Positions 20,110-20,770 of a stretch of 20,770 nucleotides of DNA are shown in pieces (position 1 is the stretch's first letter; every line of letters begins with the position of its first letter). A program made the position numbers and the translations under genes. This DNA comes from Reclinomonas americana ATCC 50394 (lineage: Eukaryota > Jakobida > Jakobea > Jakobida): the NCBI GenBank assembly GCA_048213135.1, contig AFZH01019792.1, forward strand, positions 1 through 20,770. The letters run 5' to 3'. Under the pieces are notes generated by a model. It was not told the DNA's origin, searched no databases, and worked only from the letters and a program-made list of their open reading frames with translations.

Positions 20110-20478
20110 CACCTTGATCAAGTTGACCCAGTTGGGCGACACCACACTAACAGAGCTCGTTGTTGTTGTTGTTGTCGTTGCTGTTACTGCTGCGCTGCTC
20201 ACTGCACTCGTCATCGTCGTCGCCTTGTTCTTGGCGCGTTTGGTGGGCGGCTGTCCGTCTGCACGTGCACATGCACATCATCAACACATTCACTCTCGAA
20301 AATGAAACATTCATGGAAACTTGCACGCACCTTTTGTGCTCTTTTGTGTGGGTTTCTCTGCTTGTTGTTGTTGTTGTCGATCTCGTTTGCCCAGCGTGGA
20401 GCCTGTGGGGCACACCTGGTCGAGCAGTGACAACATGAAGCCGACCTCGCCACTGGATGCACTGCCACCTGCACTCAT
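18762..20478 (-). CDS. REXO4: REX4-like DEDDh 3'-5' RNA exonuclease
   Basis: Homolog of RNA exonuclease 4 (REX4/REXO4, ISG20-like DEDDh family), a nuclear/nucleolar 3'-5' exonuclease tied in yeast to pre-rRNA processing. Seven minus-strand exons join in frame: 20331-20478 (ATG at 20478), 20113-20258, 19821-19925, 19657-19752, 19507-19597, 19315-19438 and 18762-19245, giving 397 aa. The N-terminal part is low complexity (Gln and Thr runs, basic KRAKNK) with the SPNW motif. The nuclease core follows: Exo [16 protein letters not shown], then [11 protein letters not shown], Exo [15 protein letters not shown], Exo [17 protein letters not shown]. All DEDDh residues are present. The core is followed by an unusually long acidic Asp/Glu tail with a basic Lys/Arg end. 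The upstream start is uncertain because an in-frame Met lies further upstream only with weak context. It converges with phosphoglucomutase, stops 157 bp apart. Confidence 0.9.
18870..19020 (-). repeat. Asp/Glu-coding GTC/CTC trinucleotide repeats
   Basis: Plus-strand runs of CGT/CGTC and CCT/CTT units encode, on the minus strand, the acidic runs [10 protein letters not shown] and [14 protein letters not shown] of the exonuclease tail. Repeat slippage could change tail length. Confidence 0.8.
19973..20013. repeat. (GT)~20 microsatellite in an exonuclease intron
   Basis: An almost perfect GT run inside the 187-nt intron 2 (19926-20112) of the exonuclease gene. It is one reason this intron is the longest in the gene. 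Confidence 0.9.
20074..20105. repeat. (CT)~16 microsatellite in the same intron
   Basis: A perfect CT run (GA on the coding strand) starting a few bases after the donor of exonuclease intron 2. With the GT run it makes up much of the intron. Confidence 0.9.
20158..20176. repeat. GTT repeat coding a Thr run
   Basis: The repeat reads as ACA/ACG codons on the minus strand and gives the poly-Thr stretch of the exonuclease N-terminal region (exon 2). Confidence 0.8.
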
Positions 20479-20596
20479 GTTGTCGTTGTTGCGAGAAGGA
20501 AAGACACCACAATGCACGCGCAGACACACTGAGAGGAAAGTGCAAGAGGACGAGCGACACCAATATCAACGTCGACTTCACCATAACAGTTCGCCT

Positions 20597-20602
20597 TTTA
20601 TT
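20597..20602 (-). terminator. Polyadenylation signal of the FYVE-domain gene
   Basis: TTTATT on the plus strand is AATAAA on the minus strand, 61 nt past the stop at 20663. It lies inside the 184-bp gap before the exonuclease start codon. Confidence 0.7.
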
Positions 20603-20662
20603 CCACACACACCATCGCTAATTACCCTCCCATTTGATTATAGTAGTAGTTGTTGCTTCTTT

Positions 20663-20735
20663 TCACATGCTGCCGAGCAACTCGAAGCAGTCTTCACACA
20701 CGCGCACGGCGTCGAAGAAGCCGAGATCGGGAATC
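20663..20735 (-). CDS. C-terminal end of a FYVE zinc-finger protein (partial)
   Basis: The last exon of a minus-strand gene that continues beyond the window. It begins after a CTGCAG acceptor (20736-20741) and reads IPDLGFFDAVRVCEDC, then FELLGSM and TGA at 20663-20665. The pattern L-G-x-x-x-x-V-R-V-C-x-x-C-F matches the end of FYVE domains, with the R-V-C and final Cys pair that bind the second zinc. FYVE fingers bind phosphatidylinositol 3-phosphate on endosomes. Only about 23 residues are visible, so the rest of the protein is unknown. An AG/GTGATG at the very edge may be the donor of this intron, which would then be only 33 nt, or the true donor is outside. Confidence 0.6.
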
Positions 20736-20770
20736 CTGCAGCCAGGATGTCAGCTCCACAAACATCACCT

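Overview
The window is nuclear DNA of a eukaryote. Genes are broken by many short introns (mostly 56-107 nt, nearly all GT-AG), every exon join I propose keeps frame, and two genes have AATAAA signals just past their stops. Coding sequence is GC-rich, while introns and spacers carry GA/CT, GT and AAC/GTT microsatellites. The recognisable proteins (PGM1-type phosphoglucomutase, REX4-type exonuclease, a FYVE-domain end, a STAND NTPase with HEPN, WD40, ankyrin and TPR parts) suit a compact-genome protist. I cannot name the lineage.

Layout. 1-445: no secure gene; a CAA/TTG repeat and a possible decayed gene copy on the minus strand. 446-1598, minus: two tandem paralogous genes, each four exons of 30/17/89/65 nt encoding 66 aa, about 80% identical; family not recognised. 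1599-2601: divergent promoter region, probable unresolved 5' exons of the next gene and a long pyrimidine tract. 2602-15917, plus: one giant gene of about 26 exons for at least ~3,800 residues. 16122-18605, plus: complete 12-exon phosphoglucomutase, 564 aa. 18762-20478, minus: complete 7-exon REX4-like exonuclease, 397 aa, tail to tail with the mutase. 20663-20770, minus: last exon of a FYVE zinc-finger protein cut by the window edge.

The giant gene is the highlight. In order it encodes HEPN-NACHT, a second HEPN-NACHT, a short pentapeptide-repeat belt, about a dozen WD40 blades, roughly 30 ankyrin repeats in two blocks, and a TPR tail. The two HEPN-NACHT modules are an internal tandem duplication: intron phases match at five sites, and the HEPN RNxxxH motif and the Walker A motif lie at identical offsets within their exons. 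The organisation is that of an NLR-like STAND sensor: repeats to sense, NACHT ATPase to switch, HEPN (often a metal-independent RNase) as a candidate effector. Immune function is inference; the domains are read from the sequence.

The other genes look like housekeeping neighbours: sugar-phosphate metabolism, RNA/ribosome maturation, and probably membrane traffic (FYVE). Nothing indicates co-regulation with the giant gene. Main uncertainties: the N-terminus of the giant protein, the splice sites near 5164-5238 and 15036-15128, and whether the TPR tail is fused through a GC-AG intron or is a separate small gene.
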